From contig CAZUJF010000007.1 in NCBI GenBank assembly GCA_964619955.1, forward strand, positions 62,001-126,000: DNA of 64,000 nt, read 5' to 3'. Positions 48,314 through 56,573 of the stretch are shown here, in pieces (position 1 is the stretch's first letter; each line of letters starts with the position of its first letter). The notes under the pieces were generated by a model. That model did no database searches. It worked only from the letters and a program-made list of their open reading frames with translations, and was not told where the DNA came from. Position numbers and translations under genes: made by a program. Origin of the DNA: JACQFK01 sp964619955. Its GTDB lineage: Bacteria > Planctomycetota > MHYJ01 > JACPRB01.

Positions 48314-51144
48314 TCCTCGCTTTCATCTTCGCCCTGGCCCAGGACCTCCCCCGCGTCCCCGAAGGCTGGACGATCGAACTCGTCGCCCGGGCCCCGGCGC
48401 TGAAGCATCCCTCCGTCGTCTGCGCCGCGCCCGACGGCCGGATCTTCGTGGCCGAGGACCCGATGGACATCACCGCGCCGGCGGACGCCGCCCTGGGCCG
48501 GATCCTCTGCCTGGCTCCCGACGGCCGCCTCAGCGTCTTCGCCGAGGGGCTGCACGCCGTCTTCGGCATGCAGTATCTCGAGGGGCGCCTCTACGTCCTG
48601 CACAACCCGAAGTACACGCGCTTCAGCGACGACGGCCGCGAACGGACGGATCTCATCGCTCAGACGCTGCCGAAGCCGTGGGCGCTGGACTGGAACGACC
48701 ACGTCCCGGCCAACTTCCGCCTGGGCCTGGACGGCTTCGTCTACGTGGCGGTGGGGGACAAGGGGCTCTTCGGCTGCAGGGGGCGGGACGGCTCCGCGGC
48801 GGAGCTGCGGGGCGGCGGGATCCTGCGGATGACGCCCGACGCGGAGAAGCTCGAGGTCGTGTCGACGGGGGTGCGCAACATCCTCGACGTCGCGATGAAC
48901 GCCGAGGGGGACCTCTTCACCTACGACAACACGGACGAGCACCACTGGATGGGCCGCGTGACGCACATGCTCGAGGGCGGCTTCTACGGCTACCCCTGGG
49001 ACTTCCATCCGCGGCGGCCCTACACGCTCTGGATGCTGGCGGACCTGGGCGGCGGCGCGGCCACGGGGGCGCTCGCGGTCGAGGAGGACGCCTGGGGTCC
49101 GGACTGGAAGGGCAACCTGCTGCTGGCCGACTTCGGCAAGCGGAGCGTGGCGCGGTTGCGGCTGGAGCGCGACGGCGCCACGTGGAAGGCCGGCGCGCGC
49201 GAGGACCTCGTGGCGCAGGCGGGCAAGGAGTCGTTCCGGCCGGTGGGTCTCGCGCTGTCGGCGGACGGCCGCTCGCTCTACGTGTGCGACTGGGCGCACG
49301 TCGACCAGAAGGGCAAGACCCCGGCGGGTCGTCTCTACCGCGTGAGCGGGCCCGGTCTCCCCGCGCCGCGCCCCGCCTGGTGGGCCGCCGCCGCGTCGGG
49401 CCGCCCCTTCGAGGCCGCGGACGCGGAGCTCGCCGCGGCGCTCGCACACCCCGCCCTCAGTGTCCGGCTCACCGCGCAGCGGAGGCTCTCGGACCGGGGC
49501 GCCGCCGCCGCGCTCGAAGCGCGCTTCGCGGACCGGAACGCCCCCTTCGAAGCGAGACTCCACGCGCTCTGGGGCCTGCACGCCCTCGGCAAAGAGCCCG
49601 CCGGCGCCCTGTCCGACGCGGACCCGAGGCTCGTGCGGCAGGCGCTCCGCGCGCGCGGACTGCGCCGCGAACCCGTGCCGGCCGCGGCGCTCGAGCATGC
49701 GGACCCGCGGGTGCGCTTCGAGGCGGCGACGGCGCTCGGGCGGGCCGGTGATCCCTCGGCAGGCCCCGCGCTCGCGACGCGACTTGGGGATCCGGATCCC
49801 ACCGCGCGCTACGCGGCGTTCGCCGCACTCCGGCGCCTCGGGGCCTGGGAGTCCGTGCTGAAGCTGCTTCCGGGGGAGGATCCGCGTCGGCGCGAGGGCG
49901 CGCTCTGCGCCCTGCGCGGGACCTTCGCGACGCCCGTCGTCGAAGCCCTCGCGGCGGAGCTCCGGGACCCGCTCGCGGTCGAGATCCTCGCCGGCCTCGT
50001 CCGCCGGGAGCCGCCCTGGGACGGCGCCTGGTGGTCGAACGCCTACCATCCGGCGCTCACGCCGAGGCCGCGTCCCACGCTGGACTGGGAGGGCACGCCC
50101 GCCGCGCTCGGGGCGCTGCGCGCGGCGCTGGCGTCGGACCGGGTCGAGGTGCGCCGCGCCGCGGCCGCCGCGTGGTCCTGGGCGGAGGGTTCCGCGGCGA
50201 TGCCCGCGCTGCGCGAACGCTGGGAACAGGAACGGGACCCCGAGGTCCGGCGCACGATCCTCGCCGCGGCCGCCGCGTCGAAGGACGCCGCCTCGGCCGG
50301 ACTCGTCGCGTCGGCGATCCGGGATCCCGCGCTCCTCGCCCCCGCGATCGCCGCGGCCGAGAAGCTCGGGCTCGCCGGGCCGCTGATCGCGCTGGCGGGC
50401 GACGGATCCGCCGAGGCCCGCAAGGCCGCCGTGGGCGCCCTCGGCGCGCTGCGCTCGCGGGACGCGGTACCGGTCCTGCTGCAGTGCTTCGCGCGCGAGG
50501 ATCTGCGCTTCGAGGCGGCGGAGGCGCTGGCGGCGGTCCCGGACCTGCGGGCGCTGGAGGCCTACGCCTGGGGCCTGGCGGGGTCCAGCCCGGCGCTGCG
50601 GGACAAATGCCGCGCCGCCGTGGAGCGGCTGCGCCGGGAGCATCCCGGGAAGGTCGCGGCCCTGCCGGAACCGCCCGCGCGGAGCGACCCGCAGCGCTAC
50701 TTCGAGCGGGGGACCTCCGAGCGCGGGGATGCCGCGAGGGGCCGCGCGCTCTTCGAGGACCCCAAGGGCGTGGCCTGCGCGAAGTGCCACCGGGTGGCCG
50801 GCAAGGGCGGCGAAGTGGGCCCCGACCTCTCCGCCGTGGGCGGCCAGTTCTCGCGCGCCGAGCTTGCGGAGCACGTCCTCTGGCCGAGCCGGAAGATCCG
50901 CGAGGGCTACGGGCTGGTCAAGATCCGGACCCGCTCCGGCGACGTGATCGCCGGCGCCGTGAAGGAGGAGACGCCCGCGCGGCTCGTGCTCCTGGACGCG
51001 GAGGGGCGGCGGCACGAACTGGCCGCGGCCGACATCGAAGCGCGCCAGGCCGGGGAGCTTTCGCTCATGCCCGAGGGGCTCGAGCGCGGCCTCAGCGCGG
51101 AGCAGTTCTCCGATCTGCTCGAGTACCTGCAGACCTTGAGATAG
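48310..51144 (+). CDS. PVC-type propeller/HEAT-repeat protein with c-type heme motif
   Basis: 944 residues from a GTG in the overlap with the previous gene; the N terminus is a short signal (ILAFIFALAQ). Order: a sugar-dehydrogenase-like propeller (about 1-355: GWTIELVARAPALKHPSVV, GLDGFVYVAVGDKG, NAEGDLFTYDNTDEHHW), many HEAT repeats (about 370-800: DPRVRFEAATALGRAGD and similar), then cytochrome c with CAKCH near base 50776 and a heme-binding region up to LEYLQTLR. This is the classic planctomycete membrane-bound dehydrogenase-like family; it may pass electrons from sugar oxidation. Confidence 0.94.
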   Translation: MILAFIFALAQDLPRVPEGWTIELVARAPALKHPSVVCAAPDGRIFVAEDPMDITAPADAALGRILCLAPDGRLSVFAEGLHAVFGMQYLEGRLYVLHNPKYTRFSDDGRERTDLIAQTLPKPWALDWNDHVPANFRLGLDGFVYVAVGDKGLFGCRGRDGSAAELRGGGILRMTPDAEKLEVVSTGVRNILDVAMNAEGDLFTYDNTDEHHWMGRVTHMLEGGFYGYPWDFHPRRPYTLWMLADLGGGAATGALAVEEDAWGPDWKGNLLLADFGKRSVARLRLERDGATWKAGAREDLVAQAGKESFRPVGLALSADGRSLYVCDWAHVDQKGKTPAGRLYRVSGPGLPAPRPAWWAAAASGRPFEAADAELAAALAHPALSVRLTAQRRLSDRGAAAALEARFADRNAPFEARLHALWGLHALGKEPAGALSDADPRLVRQALRARGLRREPVPAAALEHADPRVRFEAATALGRAGDPSAGPALATRLGDPDPTARYAAFAALRRLGAWESVLKLLPGEDPRRREGALCALRGTFATPVVEALAAELRDPLAVEILAGLVRREPPWDGAWWSNAYHPALTPRPRPTLDWEGTPAALGALRAALASDRVEVRRAAAAAWSWAEGSAAMPALRERWEQERDPEVRRTILAAAAASKDAASAGLVASAIRDPALLAPAIAAAEKLGLAGPLIALAGDGSAEARKAAVGALGALRSRDAVPVLLQCFAREDLRFEAAEALAAVPDLRALEAYAWGLAGSSPALRDKCRAAVERLRREHPGKVAALPEPPARSDPQRYFERGTSERGDAARGRALFEDPKGVACAKCHRVAGKGGEVGPDLSAVGGQFSRAELAEHVLWPSRKIREGYGLVKIRTRSGDVIAGAVKEETPARLVLLDAEGRRHELAAADIEARQAGELSLMPEGLERGLSAEQFSDLLEYLQTLR

Positions 51145-51145
51145 G

Positions 51146-52039
51146 ATGGACCCGATGACGACGCTGCTGCTCGCGCTCGCCCTGGCCCAGGATCCCGCCG
51201 TCACGGCCGGGCCCGACGCGGTCCGGGTCGAGGCCGGCGGGCGCCTCCTCGCCGCCTACGTCCTGAAGAAGCCCGAGGGGCTGCCGCTTTCGGCGTCGAG
51301 CGCCTGCTACGTGCATCCGCTCTCGACCCCGAAGGGCGTGCCCGTGACGGACGTGGCGCCCGACGACCACCGGCATCATCGAGGGATCTTCCTCGCCTGG
51401 TACGCGATGCATGGAAAGAAGGACGCGGACTTCTGGGGCTGGGGCCAGTACGCGCCGGTGAAGGACCGGGTCATCCTGAACCGCTCGGCCGCGCCGGAGG
51501 GGGCGGGCGTCTTCCGCGTGAAGAACGACTGGACGGCGGAGGGCGAGACGCTCGTGGCCGAGGACACGCGCGGCGCGCTGAAGGTGGACGGGCCCGCGAC
51601 GCTGCTGGACCTGGAGATCTCGCTGACGGCCGGAGCGGACCTGCGCCTCGCCAAGGGGGCCTTCAGCGGCTTCTGTCTCCGCGCGCGCAAGGACGGGACC
51701 GCGACGGTCGAGGCGCCCGGCGGCCCCGTCGCGCTCAAGGCCCCGCATTACCTCAAGCCCGAGACGGACTGGCCGGCGGAGGCCTGGTACGCGTTCGCGA
51801 TGACGCTGCCGGACGGGACGCGCGCCGGCGCCGCGCTGATCGACCATCCGAAGAACCCGCCCGCGCTCTGGCACAATCCCGCCGCGATCCGGATGCTGAA
51901 CCCCTGCATCATCGCGCCGGGCGAGGTCGTGCTGAAGGCGGGCGCGCCGCTCGTCCTGCGCTACCGCTGCGTCGCGTTCGACGGACCGCTCGACCGCGCC
52001 CTGCTCGACCGCCTCGCCGCGGAGTGGCGCGCGCGCTGA
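51146..52039 (+). CDS. PmoA-like (DUF6807) exported protein
   Basis: 297 residues, starting two bases after the previous stop; an ATG at 51155 is an alternative start. Signal LLLALALAQ. DVAPDDHRHHRGIFLAWYAM and GAALIDHPKNPPALWH mark the family annotated methane-oxygenase PmoA-like, which has no proven link to methane. In Planctomycetota it is regularly found with Gfo/Idh, DUF1080 and heme-propeller genes, as here, and is taken to act in carbohydrate breakdown. Confidence 0.9.
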   Translation: MDPMTTLLLALALAQDPAVTAGPDAVRVEAGGRLLAAYVLKKPEGLPLSASSACYVHPLSTPKGVPVTDVAPDDHRHHRGIFLAWYAMHGKKDADFWGWGQYAPVKDRVILNRSAAPEGAGVFRVKNDWTAEGETLVAEDTRGALKVDGPATLLDLEISLTAGADLRLAKGAFSGFCLRARKDGTATVEAPGGPVALKAPHYLKPETDWPAEAWYAFAMTLPDGTRAGAALIDHPKNPPALWHNPAAIRMLNPCIIAPGEVVLKAGAPLVLRYRCVAFDGPLDRALLDRLAAEWRAR

Positions 52040-52056
52040 CCCGGGCCGGGCTGGTT

Positions 52057-53439
52057 TCAAAACTTGTCGAAGACGCTCCGGCCGCCGCGCTGCTTCCACT
52101 GGTCGTACCAGGGCTGGTTGTGCGGCAGCGGCTCCCCCTCCCGCGTCCAGCCGTCCGGCCTCCGCACGGCGGGCAGCTCGTCCCTCGTCTCCCGCCGCCA
52201 CCCGTCCAGACGGAGCCGCAGCCCGTCCAGCACCTCGCGATGCGCCGCCTCCCCGACGACGTTCACCAGGCAGTGCGGATCCGCCCGGAGGTCGTAGAGC
52301 TCCTCGAACGGCCGCGGCGCCTGGAAGAGGAATTCCTGCGCCGGCGTCAGCCGACCGGCCTTGCGCGCCTCGAGCAGCGCCGTCCAGGTCGGCGAGGCGA
52401 TCGAGTCCACGCTGTTCCAGAGCGGCAGGTCGTGGTAGTAGTTCCGCACGAGCAGGCGGCGGCCGTCGAGCACCGCCCGCGTGAACTGCTCGTAGTCGTG
52501 CCAGTTGGCCTCCGCGAAGACCGCCTCCCGCGCCGGAAGGAAGCCGGGCCGGACCTGGCCGCCCTCCGCCAGCGCCAGGATCGCCGGCGCGAGATCGACG
52601 ACGCTGACCAGGGCGTCCGAGACCGCCCCCGCCTCCACGAGGCCGGGCGCGCGCACGATGAAGGGCGTGCGGATCCCCGAGGGATACAGCGTCGTCTTCG
52701 CGCGCGGAAAGGGCATGCCGTTGTCGGACATCACCACGATCAGCGTGCGGTCGAGTTCGCCCTCGCGGCGCAGCGCGTCGACGATCTCCCCCACGTGGCG
52801 GTCGAGGCGGCGGATCTCGTCGGTGTACTTCGCCAGGTCCCCGCGCAGGAGGGGATGGTCGGGCAGGTAGGGCGGCACGACGACCGTCGCGGGATCGGTC
52901 GGATCGGGCATCGGCTCGTCGTAGGGCCGGTGCGGATCCCAGGGGGCGATCCAGGCGAAGAAGGGGCGGCCCCGGGGGCGCGCGGCGAGCAGGCGGACGG
53001 CTTCGTCGGCCACCCGCGCTCCGGGACACTCGGCGATGTCGTCCCAATGCTTCTTCTCGTGGGGGCCGAGATGCCATTTCCCCACCGCCATCGTGTGCCA
53101 GCCGGCGGCGCGCAGCTTCCGCGCGAGGGTCCGCTGCTCCGCGGGCAGCGGCGTGTGCAGATCCTCGGCGCCGGTCTCGTGCGGATACAGGCCGGTGAGG
53201 ATGCTCGCGCGGCTGGGACTGCAGGAGGAGATGGTCAGGTAGGCGCGGGTGAAGCGGGTCCCCCCGGCCGCGAGGGCGTCGATCGCCGGCGTCCGGATCA
53301 CCGGATGGCCGTAGCAGGAGAGGTCGCCCTCCCCCAGATCGTCGGCAATGATGACGACGACGTTGCGGGGACCGTCCGGCCGCGTCGCCGGTCCGGCGCA
53401 GCCGGCCCCGATGAGCAAAAGCAGGAGTGCGGACTTAAG
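52057..53439 (-). CDS. Type I sulfatase, start codon unclear
   Basis: About 460 residues. Metal-binding VVVIIADDLGEGDLSCYG, the formylglycine motif CSPSR (Cys73, CxPxR type), GKWHLG, and VVMSDNGMPF are all present, so it is an active-looking sulfatase; it needs a formylglycine-generating enzyme encoded elsewhere. The signal/lipoprotein start LKSALLLLLIGAGC begins at a CTT (53437-53439) where ATG would be expected; no ATG, GTG or TTG gives a sensible signal peptide, and the next ATG lies 70 codons upstream inside the PQQ gene. The reading frame begins where the PQQ gene ends (TAA at 53435-53437). Substrate probably a sulfated sugar polymer. Confidence 0.85.
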   Translation of the reverse strand, partial: LKSALLLLLIGAGCAGPATRPDGPRNVVVIIADDLGEGDLSCYGHPVIRTPAIDALAAGGTRFTRAYLTISSCSPSRASILTGLYPHETGAEDLHTPLPAEQRTLARKLRAAGWHTMAVGKWHLGPHEKKHWDDIAECPGARVADEAVRLLAARPRGRPFFAWIAPWDPHRPYDEPMPDPTDPATVVVPPYLPDHPLLRGDLAKYTDEIRRLDRHVGEIVDALRREGELDRTLIVVMSDNGMPFPRAKTTLYPSGIRTPFIVRAPGLVEAGAVSDALVSVVDLAPAILALAEGGQVRPGFLPAREAVFAEANWHDYEQFTRAVLDGRRLLVRNYYHDLPLWNSVDSIASPTWTALLEARKAGRLTPAQEFLFQAPRPFEELYDLRADPHCLVNVVGEAAHREVLDGLRLRLDGWRRETRDELPAVRRPDGWTREGEPLPHNQPWYDQWKQRGGRSVFDKF

Positions 53440-54661
53440 GCTGCTTGATGGAGTAGGCGTACAAGGTCTCCTGATCCCGCACGTAGAGCCGGCCGCCGAC
53501 CACGACGGGATGCGCCCAGGTCTGCAGTCCGCTCGGCGCGGGCTGCTCGAAACGGCCCTGCTCCTTGCAGCCCGCTGGACTCGCCTCGAAGAGCGCCAGG
53601 ACGGGGCTGCGCGGGCTCTCGCTCCGGTAGTAGAGGCGGCCGTCGGCATACGCGAGCGAGCCCTTGCCGAGCCGCGGACTCGCCCAGACCTCGCGGCCCG
53701 TCTTGAGCTCGAGGCACTTCAGACTGCCGCCGTCGTCCACGCCGTAGACGTGTTCGCCCAGCAGGATCATGCCGCCGTGGTGGTTCTGCAGCTGCGGGCC
53801 GCTGTAGAGCTCCTTCGCGCTGAACACGCCCCCCTCGGCGCTGACCTTGAACGCGTTGCAGCCGACCTTGTAGCCGGAGCTCACGAAGACGATCCCGTCC
53901 GCGTAGAGCGGCTCAGGGATGACGGCCGTCTGTCCCTTCCGCGCCGCGCGCCAGAGAACCTTTCCGTCCGCGACGGCGACGCCGGCCACCGACGCGTCCG
54001 TGTACAGCAGATACTGCTTCACGCCGGCGATCTCCACCGGCACCACCGCGCCGTACGCCGCCGCGTCCGTGATCTCCCGGCTCTGCCAGACCGGCTTGCC
54101 CGTCGCCTTCTCCAGCGCGAGCAGCGTGCCCTTCGAGCCGCCGGGCGTGCAGATGACCCGGTCGCCGTCGATCAGCGGGGACTCCGAGTAGCGCCAGCCG
54201 GACATCATGCGCCCGCCGAAGTCCTTCTCGAGATTGACCCGCCATTGTTCCTTCCCGTCGGCGGCGGCGAGACAGACGAGGTCGCCGTGCTGTCCCAGAA
54301 CGACAATCCGTTCACCGTCGGTGGACGGCGTCGCGCGCGGGCCGGGGTATTTTTTGTGGCCGGCGGGTTCGCCGATGCGGACGCTCCAGACGAGCTTGCC
54401 GTCCAGATCCAGCGCGAAGAGTTTGCAGGCGTCCGCCGTGTCACCCAGCGTGTACATGCGGCCCGCGTGGACCGACACCGAAGACCAGCCGCCGCCCAGG
54501 CCCGCGGTTTTCCAGGCGAGCGCCGGACCGCCGGCGGGCCATTGCTGGAGCAGGCCCTTCTCGAGGCTGATGTTGTCCCGTTTCGGCCCGCGCCACTGGG
54601 GCCAGGAGGCGTCCTCCCCGGGAGGCAGCAGGCAGAACAGGGCGGCGAGGAGCGTGATCAT
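53435..54661 (-). CDS. Exported PQQ-like beta-propeller protein
   Basis: 408 residues with signal peptide ITLLAALFCLLPPG and the mature start SWPQWRGPKRDN typical of the family. Propeller repeats such as LFALDLDGKLVWSVRIG, LVCLAAADGKEQWRVNLE and LKCLELKTGREVWASP follow. It is a relative of the 12802-14046 product. It sits between the DUF1080 and sulfatase genes, forming a minus-strand gene run with cysH. Confidence 0.9.
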   Translation of the reverse strand: MITLLAALFCLLPPGEDASWPQWRGPKRDNISLEKGLLQQWPAGGPALAWKTAGLGGGWSSVSVHAGRMYTLGDTADACKLFALDLDGKLVWSVRIGEPAGHKKYPGPRATPSTDGERIVVLGQHGDLVCLAAADGKEQWRVNLEKDFGGRMMSGWRYSESPLIDGDRVICTPGGSKGTLLALEKATGKPVWQSREITDAAAYGAVVPVEIAGVKQYLLYTDASVAGVAVADGKVLWRAARKGQTAVIPEPLYADGIVFVSSGYKVGCNAFKVSAEGGVFSAKELYSGPQLQNHHGGMILLGEHVYGVDDGGSLKCLELKTGREVWASPRLGKGSLAYADGRLYYRSESPRSPVLALFEASPAGCKEQGRFEQPAPSGLQTWAHPVVVGGRLYVRDQETLYAYSIKQP

Positions 54662-54703
54662 GGAAGCTAAACCCCGTCGCGGCCGCTCCCGGTGCGGGGA
54701 ATC

Positions 54704-55321
54704 CTACTTGAGCTCGCGGATGCGCAGCGCCCGGAACCAGACCTCGTCGCCGTGGTCCTGGAGCATGACGGGTCCGCTCTCGCGGGCGAACCAGTCCTCG
54801 GCGCCCTTCGTCTTGGCGAACTTGCTCTTCGCGAAGCACTCCTTCCACTCGGGGGAGTCGAGGTCGATCTCCACCACCTTCGAGCCGTTGAGCCAGTGCT
54901 CGAGGTGTTTGCCCTTCGCGACGACGCGGGAGGCGTTCCACTCCCCCACCGCCTTGAGCGGCTTGTCGGCGGCGGGCGCCTTGATGTCGTAGAGGGACGC
55001 CGTCGTGCGGCTGCCGTTCTTCGCATCCGGGTGTTTCGTGTCGTCGATCACCTGGTATTCCGGGCCGACGTTCTTCATGCGGTACTTCAGGCCGCTGTTC
55101 GCGCCCGGCGCGACCTTCCACTCGAACTCCAGCTCGAAGTCGAGGTACTTCTTCTTCGTGAAGATGTCGCCCGCTTTCGCGGTGCGGTGGATGACCCCGT
55201 CCTCGAAGGCCCAGCCCGCGGCGGGCGCGGCGCCCTTGCCGTCGGCCCAGACATCAGCCGCCGTGAGCGGCTCCCAAGCGGGCTCTTGCAACGCCAGGAT
55301 CGCGATCAGCAGCAGGCTCAT
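54704..55321 (-). CDS. DUF1080 (3-keto-disaccharide hydrolase-like) exported protein
   Basis: 205 residues; AAGGGAG upstream, short signal (LLLIAILALQ). DIFTKKKYLDFELEFEWKVAPGANSGLKYRM and VGEWNASRVVAKGKHLEHWLNGSKVVEIDL, with ESGPVMLQDHGDEVWFRALRIREL, are the DUF1080 core. Probably a periplasmic or surface glycoside-active protein. It starts 13 bases after the cysH stop, so co-transcription with cysH is likely. Confidence 0.93.
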   Translation of the reverse strand: MSLLLIAILALQEPAWEPLTAADVWADGKGAAPAAGWAFEDGVIHRTAKAGDIFTKKKYLDFELEFEWKVAPGANSGLKYRMKNVGPEYQVIDDTKHPDAKNGSRTTASLYDIKAPAADKPLKAVGEWNASRVVAKGKHLEHWLNGSKVVEIDLDSPEWKECFAKSKFAKTKGAEDWFARESGPVMLQDHGDEVWFRALRIRELK

Positions 55322-55334
55322 GTCTCAACTCCCT

Positions 55335-56069
55335 TCAAGGATTTGGATGAAGTCCGCATTCCTTCGACGTGGGATCCTCCCACCACCACCGGCCGGCGCG
55401 CTCGTCCTCGCCGGCCTTCACCGCGCGCGTGCACGGCGCGCAGCCGATCGAGGGGTAGCCCTGCGCGTGCAGGGCGTTCACGGGCACGCCGTTGGCCGCC
55501 AGATACTCAAACACCTGCGCGGTCGTCCAGTCGCAGAGCGGATTGATCTTCACGATGCCGCCGTGGACGGGATCGAGCTCGACTTTCGAAAGCCGCCCGC
55601 GCGTGACCGCCTGGGTCTTGCGCAGGCCGGTGATCCAGCCGTCGAGCGTCCTGAGCTTGCGGTCCAGCGGCTCGACCTTGCGCACGCGGCAGCATTCCTT
55701 GCGGTGTTCGAGCGAGCGGTAGAAGAGGTTGACCCCCTTCTCCGCGACCATGCGCTCCACCGACGCGGCCTCCGGGAAGAGCACCTCCAGAGCCAGCCCG
55801 TACTTGCGCTGGACCTCGTCGATGAGCGTGTAGGTCTCGGGGTTCAGGCGTCCGGTGTCGAGCGTGAAGACGCGCGTCTTCGTCTTGTCGAGGCGCACGA
55901 GCATGTCGAGGACGGCGACGTCCTCGGCCCCGCTCCAGGCGAGGGCGGCGCGGGACCCGAAGCGCTCCAGCGCCCAGGCGAGCACCTCCTGCGGGGGGGC
56001 TTTCTCGAGGCGGGCGTTGGCCTGCGCGACGTCGTCCTTCGTGAGTCGAATCGGGGGGAGGGTCGGCAT
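55335..56069 (-). CDS. cysH: Adenylyl-sulfate (APS) reductase, CysH family
   Basis: 244 residues; GGAGGGGA directly precedes the ATG and CTATAC lies within it. PP-loop-like LAWSGAEDVAVLDML, then Cys126-Cys127 in KECCRVRK, Cys210 and Cys213 in GCAPC, and the catalytic Cys238 in ECGLHP. The CC...CxxC set binds a [4Fe-4S] cluster and marks the enzyme as reducing APS and not PAPS. It turns APS into sulfite for cysteine synthesis. This fits the degenerate APS kinase in cysNC. It heads a gene run ending in a sulfatase, a supplier of sulfate. Confidence 0.95.
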   Translation of the reverse strand: MPTLPPIRLTKDDVAQANARLEKAPPQEVLAWALERFGSRAALAWSGAEDVAVLDMLVRLDKTKTRVFTLDTGRLNPETYTLIDEVQRKYGLALEVLFPEAASVERMVAEKGVNLFYRSLEHRKECCRVRKVEPLDRKLRTLDGWITGLRKTQAVTRGRLSKVELDPVHGGIVKINPLCDWTTAQVFEYLAANGVPVNALHAQGYPSIGCAPCTRAVKAGEDERAGRWWWEDPTSKECGLHPNP

Positions 56070-56117
56070 TCCCCTCCGTATAGCACAGGCCGGCCCTGGG
56101 GGGCAAGGGGGGACGAG

Positions 56118-56200
56118 GAGAATAGAGAATGAGGAATAAGGAATGAAGAACGGGCCGTCCAGCCCGGATTCCTTATTCCCTATTCTTCATTCCACTTCTT
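56118..56200. repeat. AT-rich inverted repeat region
   Basis: Divergent intergenic DNA with purine-rich left half and pyrimidine-rich right half. GGAATAAGGAAT (56133-56144) pairs perfectly with 56168-56179, and an inner CGGGC (56151-56155) pairs with GCCCG (56162-56166). GGAATGAAGAA (56140-56150) is also repeated inverted at 56183-56193, so alternative stems are possible. Composition is unlike the neighbouring genes. Confidence 0.6.
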
Positions 56201-56261
56201 TTCTTCGCCTGGAAGGACGATCTTGAATCATGGGGAAGCGGAGTTCGTACGGAGTGCGCCC

Positions 56262-56573
56262 ATGATGATCCTGGAGACGAGCCTCCTGCGGCGCCTGCCG
56301 CCCGTGTCCGCGAAGCTGTCGCTCCTCCTGGCGGGCACGGGCATCCTGCTGGTCACGATGGGCCTCTTCGCCGGGGGCCTGCTCCTGGTTCCGGCCGGCT
56401 TCTCCTTCCTGCTCGGATTGGGGGAGAGCATCGTCCGGGCCCTGCAGGTCGCCCGCGGCCGCGCCTACGTCCGCGAAGGCAACACCGCGCTGATCGCGGC
56501 GACGTTCATCAACGGCAGCGCCACGCTCTTCACCGCGATGGCGGCGTTCATCCTGCTCTACTTCGGCGCGTAG
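56262..56573 (+). CDS. Small membrane protein, three helices, unknown
   Basis: 103 residues from the ATG at 56262 with GGAG upstream; a TTG at 56223 would add 13 residues. Hydrophobic segments at about 15-36, 38-55 and 80-100 (LSLLLAGTGILLVTMGLFAGG, LLLVPAGFSFLLGLG, ATLFTAMAAFILLYF) suggest an inner-membrane protein. It overlaps the convergent M20 peptidase gene by 16 bases. No family recognised. Confidence 0.6.
   Translation: MMILETSLLRRLPPVSAKLSLLLAGTGILLVTMGLFAGGLLLVPAGFSFLLGLGESIVRALQVARGRAYVREGNTALIAATFINGSATLFTAMAAFILLYFGA

Noticed and set aside
48277..51204. A 975-codon minus-strand frame opposite the heme propeller gene
   Set aside because: Shadow of the codon bias of the real gene; no signal peptide, motif or plausible start.
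51146..52039. Evidence for methane oxidation from the PmoA-like annotation
   Set aside because: This family is unrelated to particulate methane monooxygenase in function, and no other methane genes are present.
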